Shown piece by piece: positions 38,141 to 49,929 of a stretch of 64,000 nucleotides of DNA. The DNA lies in the NCBI GenBank assembly GCA_964058845.1, contig CAXKVR010000117.1, positions 96,272-160,271 on the forward strand, read 5' to 3'. This DNA is from Carex sylvatica. Lineage: Eukaryota > Streptophyta > Magnoliopsida > Poales > Cyperaceae. A model generated the notes under the pieces. It had not been told where the DNA came from. It did not search any database and saw nothing but the letters and a program-made list of their open reading frames with translations. Each line of letters starts with the position of its first letter. The stretch's first letter is position 1. The translations under genes were made by a program, and so were the position numbers.

Positions 38141-39298
38141 AGTTACAAGGTCCCCTAATTTGTACCTTTTATTACCAGCAATGTTCATTTTTATGGTTAA
38201 AATATGGTTTATATAACATTAATAAGTACATGCACATCCACAATTGACTCAAATAAAGGAGAATTAACAAAAAAAAGGAATACCAAAAGTCAAATAGCAA
38301 TGTATGAATAAAAAAATGAGCTCCAAAATATAAATCACAATTTGCATAGAAATATAAAAATAGAACAAATATATTCTGAAAGACAGAAGAATAAAAATAG
38401 AAGTAATAGCATTCAAAACTATTAGCCTAATTTTGGGACAACAGTCAACAGATAACATTACTACCACTCTGGAGTGCTAAAAAAAAGAAAAAGAAAAAGA
38501 GAAATTTATATATATATACCCATCATAACTTCATATTGTAAGGGCTGAAAGCAAGAGATGTAACTCCCTGCTGCTGGATCATTTTTTTGCCAATTCTCTA
38601 AACTCGAAGGGTAAAACTGTCAATTTAATTTGTTTGTTAATATTAAACTTTATTTTTAAGTGATTAAATTAAGAAATGGATATATTAACAACATACTCGA
38701 GAAGAAGAAAAAATGTTACCTCTGCTTCATCTCAATTACTCGAACAGCATTATGCAATCCTAGTAATCTTCTCTTCGCCTTATTTCACTTCAAATTCCAA
38801 GCAAATCATATCTTGCTTCCCTCTGCACAAAACAACACGAATTTCGATGCTACACCAACCATTCATTCCAAGTTAGAAATTATAAATGTATTGATCCATA
38901 TAAAAACAACACCGAATTTTTCTCTTTTATTAAAAGTGGTACAACAACCACCCGTCCCAATTTATATCAAAACAAGCTTTAAATTCTAGTACATCTTTTA
39001 TACATAAACCAGCATCAAACAAACCACAGATCGACCATCCTATAACATAAAAACCAGTATCAAACAAATCACAGACCCTCCTATAACATCTCACAAAAGG
39101 GCAAACAACACTAAAAAAAAAAAAAAAACCCTCCGGTCTCAGATTACATCACAGACCTACCCCTTTCTTTTCATAGCATTTCTCGACCAAATTACTAGAG
39201 AGGAGAGAGAAAGGGGTGGATACCAGTCTCGGTACCACCATCATTGAGTTATCCAAAGCACACCACATTTATACATGAGTACCTAAATTAATTGCTTA

Positions 39299-39802
39299 TT
39301 ACCACCCTCTAGCCTCCTGCAATCCATCTTCTCTGATTTGCAAAGACGACACGGCCTGAGCAGCCATGAATCCGGGGCAAAAATCAACCCGTGGGCCCAG
39401 GCCCATCTCTCTCATGGGCTGCAAAGAAGGAAACAGGACATCTCCAGTTCCCCTTTCGCTCCACCTATTATCTCCATTATGGTGCAATTCGCAACCTCCC
39501 CAAGTAAAATTTTGGCCGATTTTTATTTTCGCCAGATCCTCTGTGGCGTCTTCACCAAGTAGCACGTGCAGTGCAACGGCCTCTGCAACGCGGGCCCCCT
39601 CTTCGTCAAGCCTCTCTTGTTCTTCTTTCTTTTTTTGTTTCTTCTTTTCTAATTCAGATATTATAGCTGCTGAAGCGGCAAGTGCTTTTTCTAGTCTTCT
39701 TCTTTTCTTCTCTGCTTGTTTCTGACGGTCTAATTCAGAATTAACGGGTTGTTTCTTTTTGGGTTTTTTTAAAACTATACGACTAGGCCCAGATGTGTCC
39801 AT
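39299..39802 (-). CDS. Conserved lysine-rich coiled-coil protein, 167 aa, function unknown
   Basis: The ATG at 39802 opens MDTSGPSRIVLKKPKKKQP. A strongly basic helix follows (about residues 27-70: KQAEKKRRRLEKALAASAA, ISELEKKKQKKKEEQERLDE), predicted to be a coiled coil with nuclear-localisation-like clusters. Then comes EAVALHVLLGED (about 74-85) and a C-terminal MAAQAVSSLQIRED. I recall this order from uncharacterised angiosperm proteins that are usually longer, so this may be a short form or have a missed exon. Upstream, a TATA-like box at 40.88 kb and leader-type DNA suggest an untranslated 5' exon-intron region. A truncated copy lies at 26.6 kb. Nuclear location is inferred from composition only. 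Confidence 0.75.
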   Translation of the reverse strand: MDTSGPSRIVLKKPKKKQPVNSELDRQKQAEKKRRRLEKALAASAAIISELEKKKQKKKEEQERLDEEGARVAEAVALHVLLGEDATEDLAKIKIGQNFTWGGCELHHNGDNRWSERGTGDVLFPSLQPMREMGLGPRVDFCPGFMAAQAVSSLQIREDGLQEARGW

Positions 39803-40890
39803 ACCATATACTCTTCTCTCGTCTTTATTCTGTTTGAAATTTAAATTCTCTAATCAATATTACAAGCAAATAATAAAATTAACAATTTAAAAAGAGGAAA
39901 TGACATGAAAAATAAATTAATTACCGTAATAGGAGTTATTCTATGGAAAATTATAGTGCTTGTGATCATGCACCTCTAATTCCTCTGTCAAAATCCTCTT
40001 TTGCAACTCTAAATTTGTGTGCTGTCCCTTTCTCCTGCATTGTTTTTCTTCTTTCTAAAAGAGTTGTCCTACAAAATAAAAAATAAAAAATGTTTGTAAA
40101 AAAACAAAGAAATTGAAATATAAACGTATAGATACATACATGAAATTCATATCAAGGTGCCTATTCTATGACAGATTTTATTTTATCTTCCATTTTTGTA
40201 CATTTAATAGGCCTTGTGTTACCACTTACCAGTATTTTTTTGGGGTGTTCTCTTAATTCAAACTGAATACAACTGGATCTAGTACAGTATGAATCGGCAA
40301 TCCAAAGAAATAAGGAGTGTTCTTTCAATTATAACAGAGAAATTAGGGTTTGGGCTAGCAAACCTGGTTTTGAATTCATTACCGGCATTTCTTTCAATTG
40401 TTTTCAGATTCATTCTTTCTCAAAAGTAAAACTACATTATAAAGATCCTAGATTTACCCAGTATTTGGGGGTGTTCTCCCAATTCCAACTGAATGCAACT
40501 GGATCTAGTACAGTATGAATCAGCAATCCAAAGATATATAATTATAATTTCTAACCAGTCCTTGAATATAAGCTAATAAGCCTTCAATTACCAGTATTTT
40601 TTTCAAATATTTTTCCCAAATAGAAAGGGGAAAAAAAAAAAAACCTGGTTTTGAGAGTGGTGCAAGAGAGGACAGACAAGCGGGTCCCACTACCTGGGTC
40701 GATTGGATTGGATTCGAATCGATGAGATTCGATTTGGATTGAATTTGGGTTGGATTAGATTGGATTGAATTTGGTTGGAAGAAGAAAACCCTAACTGAGG
40801 GAAGAACTCTTTTTAGTTCTCTTTCTAATTTTTTTTTTGGGGAAGAAAGAAACATTTGGTCGTTTGGTCGGTAGGGATTTTTATAAGTGA
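39803..40890 (-). promoter_or_regulatory. Probable 5' leader region and promoter of the 39.8 kb gene
   Basis: On the minus strand TATAAAAA lies at about 40877-40884. A plant leader with AGTTAGGGTTTTCTTC (telo-box-like) follows near 40790, and acceptor-like TTTTGTAG near 40070 precedes a 24-codon upstream frame (MQEKGTAHKFRVAKEDFDRG...). Two direct copies of an 86-bp segment (40229-40316 and 40455-40540, shared word aactggatctagtacagtat) lie in the presumed leader intron. Confidence 0.45.
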
Positions 40891-41387
40891 ATATTTTAAC
40901 AGAGTAGTTTTCTCTTCACACAGCGCACGAACCATTTACAGTGCTGTTTGGATTCTTAGTCCGTGCGCTGCGTGAAGGAATAATTGATGTGTTAAATTCA
41001 TTACCCGAATTTGTTGGTTTGTTGGTTGCACCTGGTGCACCGAAGTGTAGATCACAGTCTGTATCATCTAAGGTAACAGAATATTTATGTCCAGATTAGA
41101 ACCGTCGGATCACAACTGGAATGTACAGGACGCCTTTAATTCGTGCCTATTCTGATCGAGCAGTCCGATCTAAACTGGAAGATTAAGTTACCTTAGGTTA
41201 TATGAATGAGATCGGCCCCCATATTTTGTGTTTTATTTTTACACACTCAAGTTCCGATTACTGGTATCGACAGAGTATTTTACTATTTTTTTTTTTTATG
41301 AAGCGCACGAAATATATGCAGAGCTGTTTTAGCCCTATGGACGCAAGCTTCATGAAGCAAAAACTCCTCTGTTAATATATTTACCCC
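40887..41387. mobile_element. Two copies of a small MITE family (TIR GGGGTAAATATTTTAACAGAG)
   Basis: Copies of about 120-127 bp at 40887-41006 and 41261-41387 have inverted ends of the type gtaaatatwttaacagag and ctctgttaatatatttac around a gcgcac/tgaagc core. Further copies are at 55602-55716 and 56806-56932, and half copies at 8560-8606. Confidence 0.65.
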
Positions 41388-41678
41388 AATTTTGTTTCTT
41401 CTTGTGTCCACCCACTGACACTGATATCTGGATATCTATATATATATATATTTTTCCTCTTAAAAAAAAAAGATATCTATATTTTTTTATTATAACTAAT
41501 TAAATATTTGAAATGTCGATTTAATCTTAATTAACATTAGCTAGTTAAAATGGTTAATTTTTCGTATACCCTAACAGATTTCTCTAAGTTTCTATTTACC
41601 CAAATCACTTAAATATATCTAATTTGTGTTTTAACCCTTAAAACTCTTTCATTTTTAATCATTACATAATAATTCTAA

Positions 41679-41994
41679 GAGCATCTACATCCCTAAAACT
41701 CTTGGAGTTTTTAATATGATGTGGCAGTTTTTAAATCAGTTTCAGAAATACATATGAGTTTCTTATTTAGCAATTTTGCTCCAAAGTTTCTTAATAAGAA
41801 ATCATTTATAAACTCTGACGTGGTCAAATAATTCGCTGAAATTCTTCTCCTGTAATTTATTTGATGATGTGGCAATTAAGAAACTCTAATTTTAGTTTCA
41901 AGGATGTGAGAGTTTAGAAACTTTCAGAGACAATTTCTAAAAATTAGTTAACAATTATTTAGAAACTCCAAGAATTTCAGGGATGTAGATGCTC
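41679..41994. mobile_element. PIF/Harbinger-type MITE
   Basis: A 316-bp element with ends GAGCATCTACATCCCT and AGGGATGTAGATGCTC; TAA on both sides (41676-41678 and 41995-41997) fits the 3-bp duplication of PIF/Harbinger elements. Confidence 0.85.
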
Positions 41995-42489
41995 TAAGGT
42001 TAACCATAATTATATCTTTGTTCAAAATAACAAAAGAAAAAATATCCTTTATTCTTTTCAAAGACCATTATTCTCATTTTAGTTTTTTAAATCTATTTTG
42101 CAGAAACAATAGGGTCTTATCAAATTGAATCCAAATTTTCAGTTGATTCATAGAAGCTGTAAATCAGGCCTCAGACCTTCACTGAGAAAGAGAGAAGGAT
42201 ACAGTGGAAAAAGGAATTATATATATGACAATAGGTAAATAATTCTATGAATAAATAAGAAAAAATAAACATATTTAAAGGATTTATTGGATATAATAAA
42301 GACTTTAAGGGTAAATACAAAAGTAAAAAAGTTTGTAGAAGTAAATAGAAAACTAATATCTAATGAACTATTTGATAGCAACTCGAGATACTTATAGACG
42401 AATTTACTGGCTTTGTATATGAGGTGAGTGTGTGCTTCAGAAAGAATTAGGAGAGTGATGGGGAGACCAATTCTAATTGTACTTTCATT

Positions 42490-42840
42490 CAATTAAGATA
42501 ATACCTAACCCCAACCCCCCCCCCCCCCCCCCCCCCACCCACTCACCTCTCCCCACCCCACCACACACACACACACACACACAAGTATCCTTTCTGGTAT
42601 TGAACAGTGAGACCCACATCTTTACGATCCAGACTAACTCCCAGTCAGATCTAACTCAATCCGATACCTCTTTGACTGTAGTGGTTTCTTTTAAGATTCG
42701 TGCAAAGTTAAAAGAAAAGTCCGGATCTATTAATTTTAAAATATTTTTTTGTTTAGTATTGGAGAGGATCCGAAACCCCACCCCCCCCACCCCCACCCCC
42801 CAACCCAACCCACCCACCCGCCCACACACACACATTTGAA
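42490..42840. repeat. Two poly(C)/(AC)n tracts
   Basis: 42505-42582 is aacccc followed by an uninterrupted C run, then cacccactcacc and (AC)n; 42770-42833 repeats the same order (accccacccc, caacccaaccc, (ac)n). They flank a segment containing the dispersed word agattcgtgcaaagttaaaa. Confidence 0.7.
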
Positions 42841-43252
42841 AGCCACATCAATAAAAAAAATTGAAAGCACTGCAAAAAATTTCTGGTCCAACTCGGCCGA
42901 TTTTTCCTTCTATGCTTCAAGTTGTCTCCGAACAGTACTACCACGGTTTGTTTCCTGATGGGTGCCAGAGAACTTTAGTAAATGAATGAACTGGCACTCA
43001 TATTCTGATTTCTTCTGGATTTCGATACTGGCTAGGAAATCAACTGAGTCATTGTACTGGCATTCATTCCGAAATTCTATTGTAATAGCTTGTAATTCGT
43101 GTGTTTATACTATATCTTGTGGGATGCTCTGCAAGTATATATAATTTTGTTAGATTATATACAATTAATGCTAATAGTGTAATTAAGGACAAGATTGGCA
43201 ATTTAATTAATTCAAGAAAAGAGAAAAGTTTGCAACTAATAAATAAATAAAT

Positions 43253-43654
43253 AAGGCTAGTGTGTTATATGTAGCATAGTGACATGTTGTGTTATATTTT
43301 AAAAAACCCATTGGATAAATGATTTAACGACAAATTAATTCAAACTATTAAAATTGATCTATTTCACGAGTGATGCTTACATACAAAGATTATAATTTTT
43401 TGAATTCATTTAGTATAAAGTCAAGCAGTCAAAAAATAAATATTTATAAGTTGATTTTAATGCATTCATTTTTCATTAATTTTACCTCTTTGACTTTATA
43501 CTAAATAAATGCAATTATTTATAAATTTTATATATAAATACTTCACTCGTGAAATAGATCGACCAGTTTTGACAGTTTTAATTCGTCATTTGATACATAT
43601 TCAATAAGTTTTTGAAGAGATAACACAATATGTCACTATCCTACAGTTATCCTT
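43253..43654. mobile_element. Family B MITE in the last intron of the FatA pseudogene
   Basis: Ends aaggctagtgtgttat and ataacacaatatgtcact...cctt enclose a 402-bp imperfect palindrome with family B inner arms (cacgagtgatgcttacat and its reverse complement near 43540). Confidence 0.75.
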
Positions 43655-44057
43655 TCTCAAAATGAATTGTACATTATAATAAAATAAGCTGCTTGATAAA
43701 AAATTCTGATAGATAAAACAAAATTTTAAATATATAAATTAATGAAAAGGTACACACCTGGAGAAGCCAACTGTAGTAGGTTACATTGTTGACATGGCTG
43801 TTCATATCCATATCTGCTCTTCTTGGCTATAGCATTATTATTTAATTTCAAATTAAAACGTTTTAATTTATATATGAATATAAGCATTAATGAGTATTTT
43901 TAAATTAATAATCTTGATTTACGCAAATAAAAATAACAATTATTTAATAAAAATATAATATAAAACCTAAGCTAAGTCATGTTCAAATATATATATATAA
44001 GGGATCATATTGAGGAAGCAAGGCAGTGACATTTCATGCAAAAAATGAAGAAATTAA

Positions 44058-44097
<40 letters not shown>

Positions 44098-44101
<4 letters not shown>

Positions 44102-44499
44102 AGGCTAGTGTGCTATGGATTGCATAGAGAGCTACGGTGCTACGGTTCAATATTCGACTTTTCAAAATCCTAACGATTGATCCGAACAATTCATCTTGTT
44201 CTCCATATTAATATGTGTTTGAAGAGCAAATTTTATATTTTTTGGAAAATTTTTACTATTTTTTTAGATAGGTAGAAAATCACTTGATCTAAAAAATTCT
44301 GCACCATTCAGATATTTGATTTTCTAACTATCTAAAAAAATAGTAAAAAATTTCCAAAAAATATAAAATTTGGTCTCCAAACACATATTAATATGGATAA
44401 CAAGATGAACGGTTCGGATCGACCATTAGAATTTTAAAAACTCGAATATTGAACCATAGTACCGTAGTCCTCTATGCAACCCATAGCACCCTAGCCTTA

Positions 44500-44501
<2 letters not shown>
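44098..44501. mobile_element. Microsatellite-embedded family A MITE, copy 1
   Basis: A 404-bp hairpin with ends AGTAAGGCTAGTGTGCTATGG and CCATAGCACCCTAGCCTTACT. A (TA)n run lies directly on the left, and (CT)n plus (TA)n on the right. Inner arms share ttagataggtagaaaatc with the STP7-intron element. Confidence 0.9.
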
Positions 44502-44543
<42 letters not shown>

Positions 44544-44544
<1 letters not shown>

Positions 44545-44954
44545 GTAAGGCTACGCTACTTCGCGAATTAAACGAGATGTTTTAATTCGCGCTCATATCT
44601 CTAGTTTCGAAGTCCAAATAGTTGATCCAAACCGTTAGATGTTTAATCTATATTAAAATGTGTTTGGAGACCAAATTTTATATTTTTGGAAATTTTATTA
44701 CTATTTATTAAGATGGTTTGAAAATTGTTATTTTTATTAAAATTATGCATTATTAAAAAACAGCGATTTTCAAACTATCTTAAATTCTTAATAAATAGTA
44801 AAAGAATTCCAAAAAATATAAAATTTAGTCTCCAAGCACATTTTTATGTAGATTAAACATCTAACGGTTTGAATCGGCTATTTGGACTTACAAAACTAGA
44901 GATATGAGCGCGAATTAAAACATCTCGTTTAATTCGCAAAGTAGCGTAGCCTTA

Positions 44955-44956
<2 letters not shown>
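44544..44956. mobile_element. Microsatellite-embedded family A MITE, copy 2
   Basis: A 413-bp hairpin with ends AGTAAGGCTACGCTACTTCG and CGAAGTAGCG-type complement (GCGTAGCCTTACT). It is again inside (TA)n, with (CT)n only on the right, 42 bp from copy 1. Confidence 0.9.
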
Positions 44957-44997
<41 letters not shown>

Positions 44998-45239
44998 CAT
45001 ACATACCGTAAGGTTAAATTGAGAGTAGTCTGCTGGCCCCTTTAGCTGAGGAATTTTCTTCAAACTTCTATTATTCTCCTCTGAGAAATGCTGATCTGTA
45101 AAAGTTAAAAATGTTATTATTTCTAGCTAGCATTCATCTATGGAAGTGTAAAATTAATTACTTGGAGAAATTGTTAATTTAATGGCTGATGACTCTAAAT
45201 AAAACTACTAATTTTTAGTATAAATAAAATATATACTTA

Positions 45240-47690
45240 GTTATTCTAATACTACTCTGTCGGATTATAAATGCATAATCCTACCGTATAATACTGTCGG
45301 GTGTCAATCTACAGGGATATATCTTAAGTAGTTTAACAATTTAGCACTAGTCTAGGTTCTTTGGATTTGATTGGGTCTGTTTGGTAGTGTGTATACTAAA
45401 TAAAATAATAATAATAATAAAGGTACATGGTGATTTTACAGTTTACTCTAACGAATTTATAGGTGGAAATGCTAATTATTGTAAACCAAGTTTAGGGAGC
45501 CTCTAGGGTTTTGGATGAATTCCTTCTAATTATCTCAATACATATTTATGGTACTCATGTCTACTCATATACGGTCTTCTGTCACTACCGTATGCGGTAT
45601 AGACCACCCTACAGAGCAGAGCCGCATACCGGTACTATTATTCCCTACGGATGCTTGGGTTCGGTTCTATACGTATTTGAAAGGTTCTCAAACTCTAAGA
45701 TCAGCTTGTGGGGGACAATTCAGATTATCACAGAATATAATGTAATTAAACTACTCACACCAATCTAATTAATTATATTCTCCTATTACTCGCTAAGTAA
45801 TAACCCTAAACCCTATTCATTACAAGTAATAAATAAATTCCTAATTAAACCTCAAGATGCTATCTAATCTATATTCTGCCAAGGGAGTCCACTGGGTTCT
45901 AACCCTAGTCTTTGAACCGCTGTCAAGCCTCGTTAGCTGAAGTGCTCGATACTTACTCGTTTACGTCTGTTACCATAAACGATGGCCTTACACCTATTTG
46001 TATGTGGAGGACATTGGCATATAGTAGACAGAACTATGTATGGAAAGACATATTTCAATAACATTCAAATAATAACAAAATCTCAAAGAGACATAAAATA
46101 TATATATATATATAGAGGTTGACTACTATGCTTATATAAGCATATCCCCACATATGCTTATAACTCATTTTTGTGCTTTCAATGTCCAAATGGTCGATCT
46201 GAACCGTTCAACTTGTTCTCCATATTAATATGTGCTTGGAAACTAAATTTTACATTTTTCTGAATTTTTTTACTATTTATTAAGCCACTTTGAAAATTAT
46301 TAATCCAACGGTGGCTGCTGATTTTACTGTTTTGTGCAGCCACCGTTGGATCAGCGATTTTCAAAATGGCTTAATAAATAGTAAAAAAATTCAGAAAAAT
46401 GTAAAATTTAGTTTCCAAGCACATATTAATACGGAGAACAAGATGAACGGTTCAGATCGACCATTTGGACATTGAAAGCACAAAAATGAGTTATAAGCAT
46501 ATGTGGGGATATGCTTATATAAGCATATGTGGGGATATGCTTATATAAGCATAGTAGCCAACCTCTATATATATATATATAATAAAGAGATAGATTAGAA
46601 TTCATTACATCAAACTCTAGAGAGGAGAAGCTTAGCTACTCAAAGCCATGACAAAATAAAAGAAGTAATAAAAGAAAGACATGACCACAACTCTTGCTAA
46701 AATGAAGATCTCTTCCTTAGATGACGCCTTCTTCTTCTGCCTTGGACTTCGAGCGCCTCTTTTTCTCTAAACTCCAGAAATTACACGCAATATTATGCTC
46801 TAAACTATAGAATTTAACGCTACTAAACACACACACTAAATCCTATTACATGAGGGGTTTATATAGTAATCCTAAACGTGTGTAGTCATGGAGAACATAG
46901 ATGACGAGTGGCCCAGAATACTGGCTAAAAATGGCGCATACGCCAAAAATAGCTCGCTAAGCTTAGAGGTGAAGTAGGTGCGTCCTTCTAGAAGGATTTC
47001 TGCTCAAGAATAGCATCAACGGATGAAATTTGATCCAAATATGACAGTCCAGGGATTGAATCTGTGGGTTCTTGCGACCACAGGTTTAGTCCGCATACGG
47101 TATTAGTTTACGCCGCATGCGGGTTTGTGGCTTGCTGAATTGTCAGACACTCAATCGTATTTTAGCCGCAGTTTGGTCATCTGAACTTCGATTGAGGTGA
47201 TTCAAAGCTCATTGGAAAGTAGACAACGAGATCTACAACTCTATGTAGAGATTTGCCTCATAATTGGTGTATAGGATGCCTTGAAATTCATACAAAGTGA
47301 GAGACTTTATTGATCTTCATGACTTGGCCGTGCTACTATATGTGTCACTCCTCACCTAGTCTCCTGGACTAGCCGATCCATAACTCTTCTACTCCATGTT
47401 CTGTGGCTTGTATTGCATGTTATACACTTCCTGTGAAGTGTTGCATGCTTTCTGAAACACCTGGTCTAGACGCCATCTTCGAAAATTGTCTAAATACAAC
47501 ACTTTTGCTCTGTTTTTGCTCTAAATACGCAATTTTCTCCAAAACCTGCCAAAATAGTCTAAAAATACGTTTGCGGTGAATAATTCAGAAAAATAGATAC
47601 TTTGCATATGCTTTTTCACTATTTTCTGTACTTAAGAGTAGTAATTTTCGCTATATGATTTGGCGTTATCAATGGCCATAAGATTTAAAT
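45240..47690 (-). mobile_element. Probable non-coding LTR retrotransposon remnant (LARD-like)
   Basis: GC-richer non-coding DNA ends at tttggcgttatca (47673) and holds stretches such as ttcaaagctcattggaaagt and gatctacaactc that I recognise from long plant non-autonomous LTR elements. No intact gag-pol frames. It sits in a FatA pseudogene intron and is itself interrupted by a MITE. LTR borders were not resolved. Confidence 0.4.
46114..46566. mobile_element. Microsatellite-embedded family A MITE, copy 3, with inner hairpin
   Basis: A 453-bp element with ends AGAGGTTGACTACTATGCTT and AAGCATAGTAGCCAACCTCT lies inside (TA)n on both sides. Its centre has a second stem, atccaacggtggctgct pairing with agccaccgttggat. 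A 31-bp-scale unit (gcatatgtggggatatgctt) is repeated near the right end. Two mirror-image frames inside are a by-product of the hairpin. Confidence 0.92.
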
Positions 47691-47774
47691 ATACAATTAA
47701 TTTTATGGCACTCAGAGGACAAGTTCAGTGCCTGTTTATTTAGTTGCTCAACTATACGCATCTGATAAGAAGTC

Positions 47775-47985
47775 TGCCTAGTATAACACTAGTATCATGT
47801 GACATTAATTTTCAAATTTTACTTTAAAAAATCTTCAGACTATTTGACTTGATATTAAATAAATTCAAAAAATTATAAATTATGCATGTAAACATATCAC
47901 TCATCAAGTAGATCGATTTGAACTGTTTGAATGTTTCATTTAAAGCTTATCCGATGGATTTTAGAATTAATGTATTTTAGATTGA
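47775..47985. mobile_element. Half of a family B MITE
   Basis: Only one arm (acatatcactcatcaagtag, atcgatttgaactgtttg) is present; no matching terminus found. Confidence 0.5.
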
Positions 47986-48630
47986 GATGATATATACGGA
48001 TGTCATACTAGCTGGACTATCTAATAAGTGTGGTTATAAAATGATGAAAAAAACCAATGAAATGCAAAAGGTTGGTTAAATTAATACCTTGGAGATTTTA
48101 TGCACAAAGCAAGAAACTCCTCTCTCACCTCTCCACTTATTTTGTAGCATGCGCGTCTTTGTTCATCATTAGATACTTGCTACAACACAAGAAATTAAGA
48201 AGCAAGACAATCATCACTTAATCTCTTTATATTTAGTACATATATTTAGTCGAAAAATCTGTAACAGTTTGATATTGTTAACAATTAATCAGCTGATTAA
48301 TTAATTTAACTGGACGTTATTTACAACACTGATCCAAGAATCAATTTATTTATTATAAATATAGAAGTATTTTCAAATTTTCCTACTGGCATTCAACTTT
48401 CTTTGCCAGTAGTCTGTCATGCATAACATTTGAATTGCATATTACCACAAATTTTACGTTATGGCGATGTAAGGAATAAATTATTAAATTTACTAACTTA
48501 GCAATCATGTGGTCTTGTTTGTGCGGGACCCAGTCAAATCCAGCCGCACTTTGACTTCTCAATTCCGGCGATGCATCTCAAAATGGACGGATGAGATGGA
48601 ATCAACATCTCAAAATCCAGCCGAACTCAT

Positions 48631-48750
48631 TTCCGGTTACTCAATAACCGGACACTCTTCAAATTTCTGGTTACTAAGTAACCGGATAGTTTTTCAAGTT
48701 TCAGAAATTGAGTAACCGGAAAGAAGATCAATATCCGGTTATTTAGTAAG
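48631..48750. repeat. Cluster of CCGGTTACT palindromic words
   Basis: Within 120 bp the words tccggttactcaataaccgg, tggttactaagtaaccgg, attgagtaaccgg and atccggttatttagtaa form alternating direct and inverted copies with 1-6 bp loops. No known repeat recognised. Confidence 0.7.
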
Positions 48751-49929
48751 TGAAAGGGGCATTTTTCGAAATTCATTCAAAAACTAGATAGATTTCGTAA
48801 TTTTGTATTTTTTTGGGATATTTATAAAAATTTCGGTATTAAAAGACTATTGAAGCTTTGATTCAACAAAGAATGAAATTTGATCTATTGAGGAAACATG
48901 GTGACTAAATCTTTTGATGGGTGTCTCTGTTCATCCCAGAGTCAAACCCCATTACCAATTTAGAATATATTATAACATAGACAATGATATGAAAAATGAC
49001 AAAATAATCTTAGCCATACACAACTCTCTTTTTTTCTACAATGTCAATTAATATGAAATGAATTATAACTCTTTTCTTTTTAATTAGAGCAACATAGAGC
49101 TGCCTTGCTTAGATCGTTGATCATATTTACAAAATCACCCTACTAATTGTAACAGTGAAAAAAGCCTATATAACATCCATCAAATTACATATGCATCTTT
49201 TTAAGTATGAAAGTAGGACGCGTCCGATAGGCATCAGATTCAAATTGGTCTGATATCCACTCAGAATTGTCGAATTCGCTTCATGAACCATGTGTATTTA
49301 ATCTGCACGGATATTAAAGCTACACGTACAAATATTGAAGCAAACCGCACATATCATAAAGAGGATCGGACAGTTACGAACAACATCAGACCGATTTGAG
49401 TATATATAATGCCCATCCAACCCGCCCTGCTTATCTAAAGCATGCTTCAATTTATTTTCCCTTTGTTAATTAGCTCAAAGCATTGTTTAGATTGCATTTT
49501 ACTTTACATTATTTGATGTAATATTTGAAGGACTCAGAATTTAATAAACAATAACAAGTACGGCTATTTGAAATACCAATTGCATTGAATAATAATAAAA
49601 AATGTTCAGTTATCAATGCTATCTGAATGATTTACACATTCTAATTGCATTTTGTGTAACAAAAAAAGTATCATGTACCAAGTATGACTTATATTTCATT
49701 TATAAATTGAAAAATCTTTTATATGTTTATTGTTTATCTAATTTCATCTACAAATACAAAAAAAAAAGTAGAGAAAAAAAATAATAGAATAAGGATTTCA
49801 AACATTTCCAACTTAATTTGAGATATTGGAGAAAACTATAAATTATATGTACGGTGCAGAAATTTCATTCAATTTCTTCCAAATTTATTTTGAAAGTATT
49901 GTTTATTTTTTGTTTTTGTAATTAAATTG

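Noticed and set aside
38660..38989. 109-codon plus-strand frame
   Set aside because: Falls in the segmentally duplicated 3' flank; the frame is not kept in the 26 kb copy.
45511..45768. 85-codon frame in the retroelement-like region
   Set aside because: No gag-pol resemblance; most likely chance frame in non-coding LTR element DNA.
46179..46475. Two similar 61-codon frames on opposite strands
   Set aside because: They are mirror images of the same hairpin MITE arms, not a gene pair.
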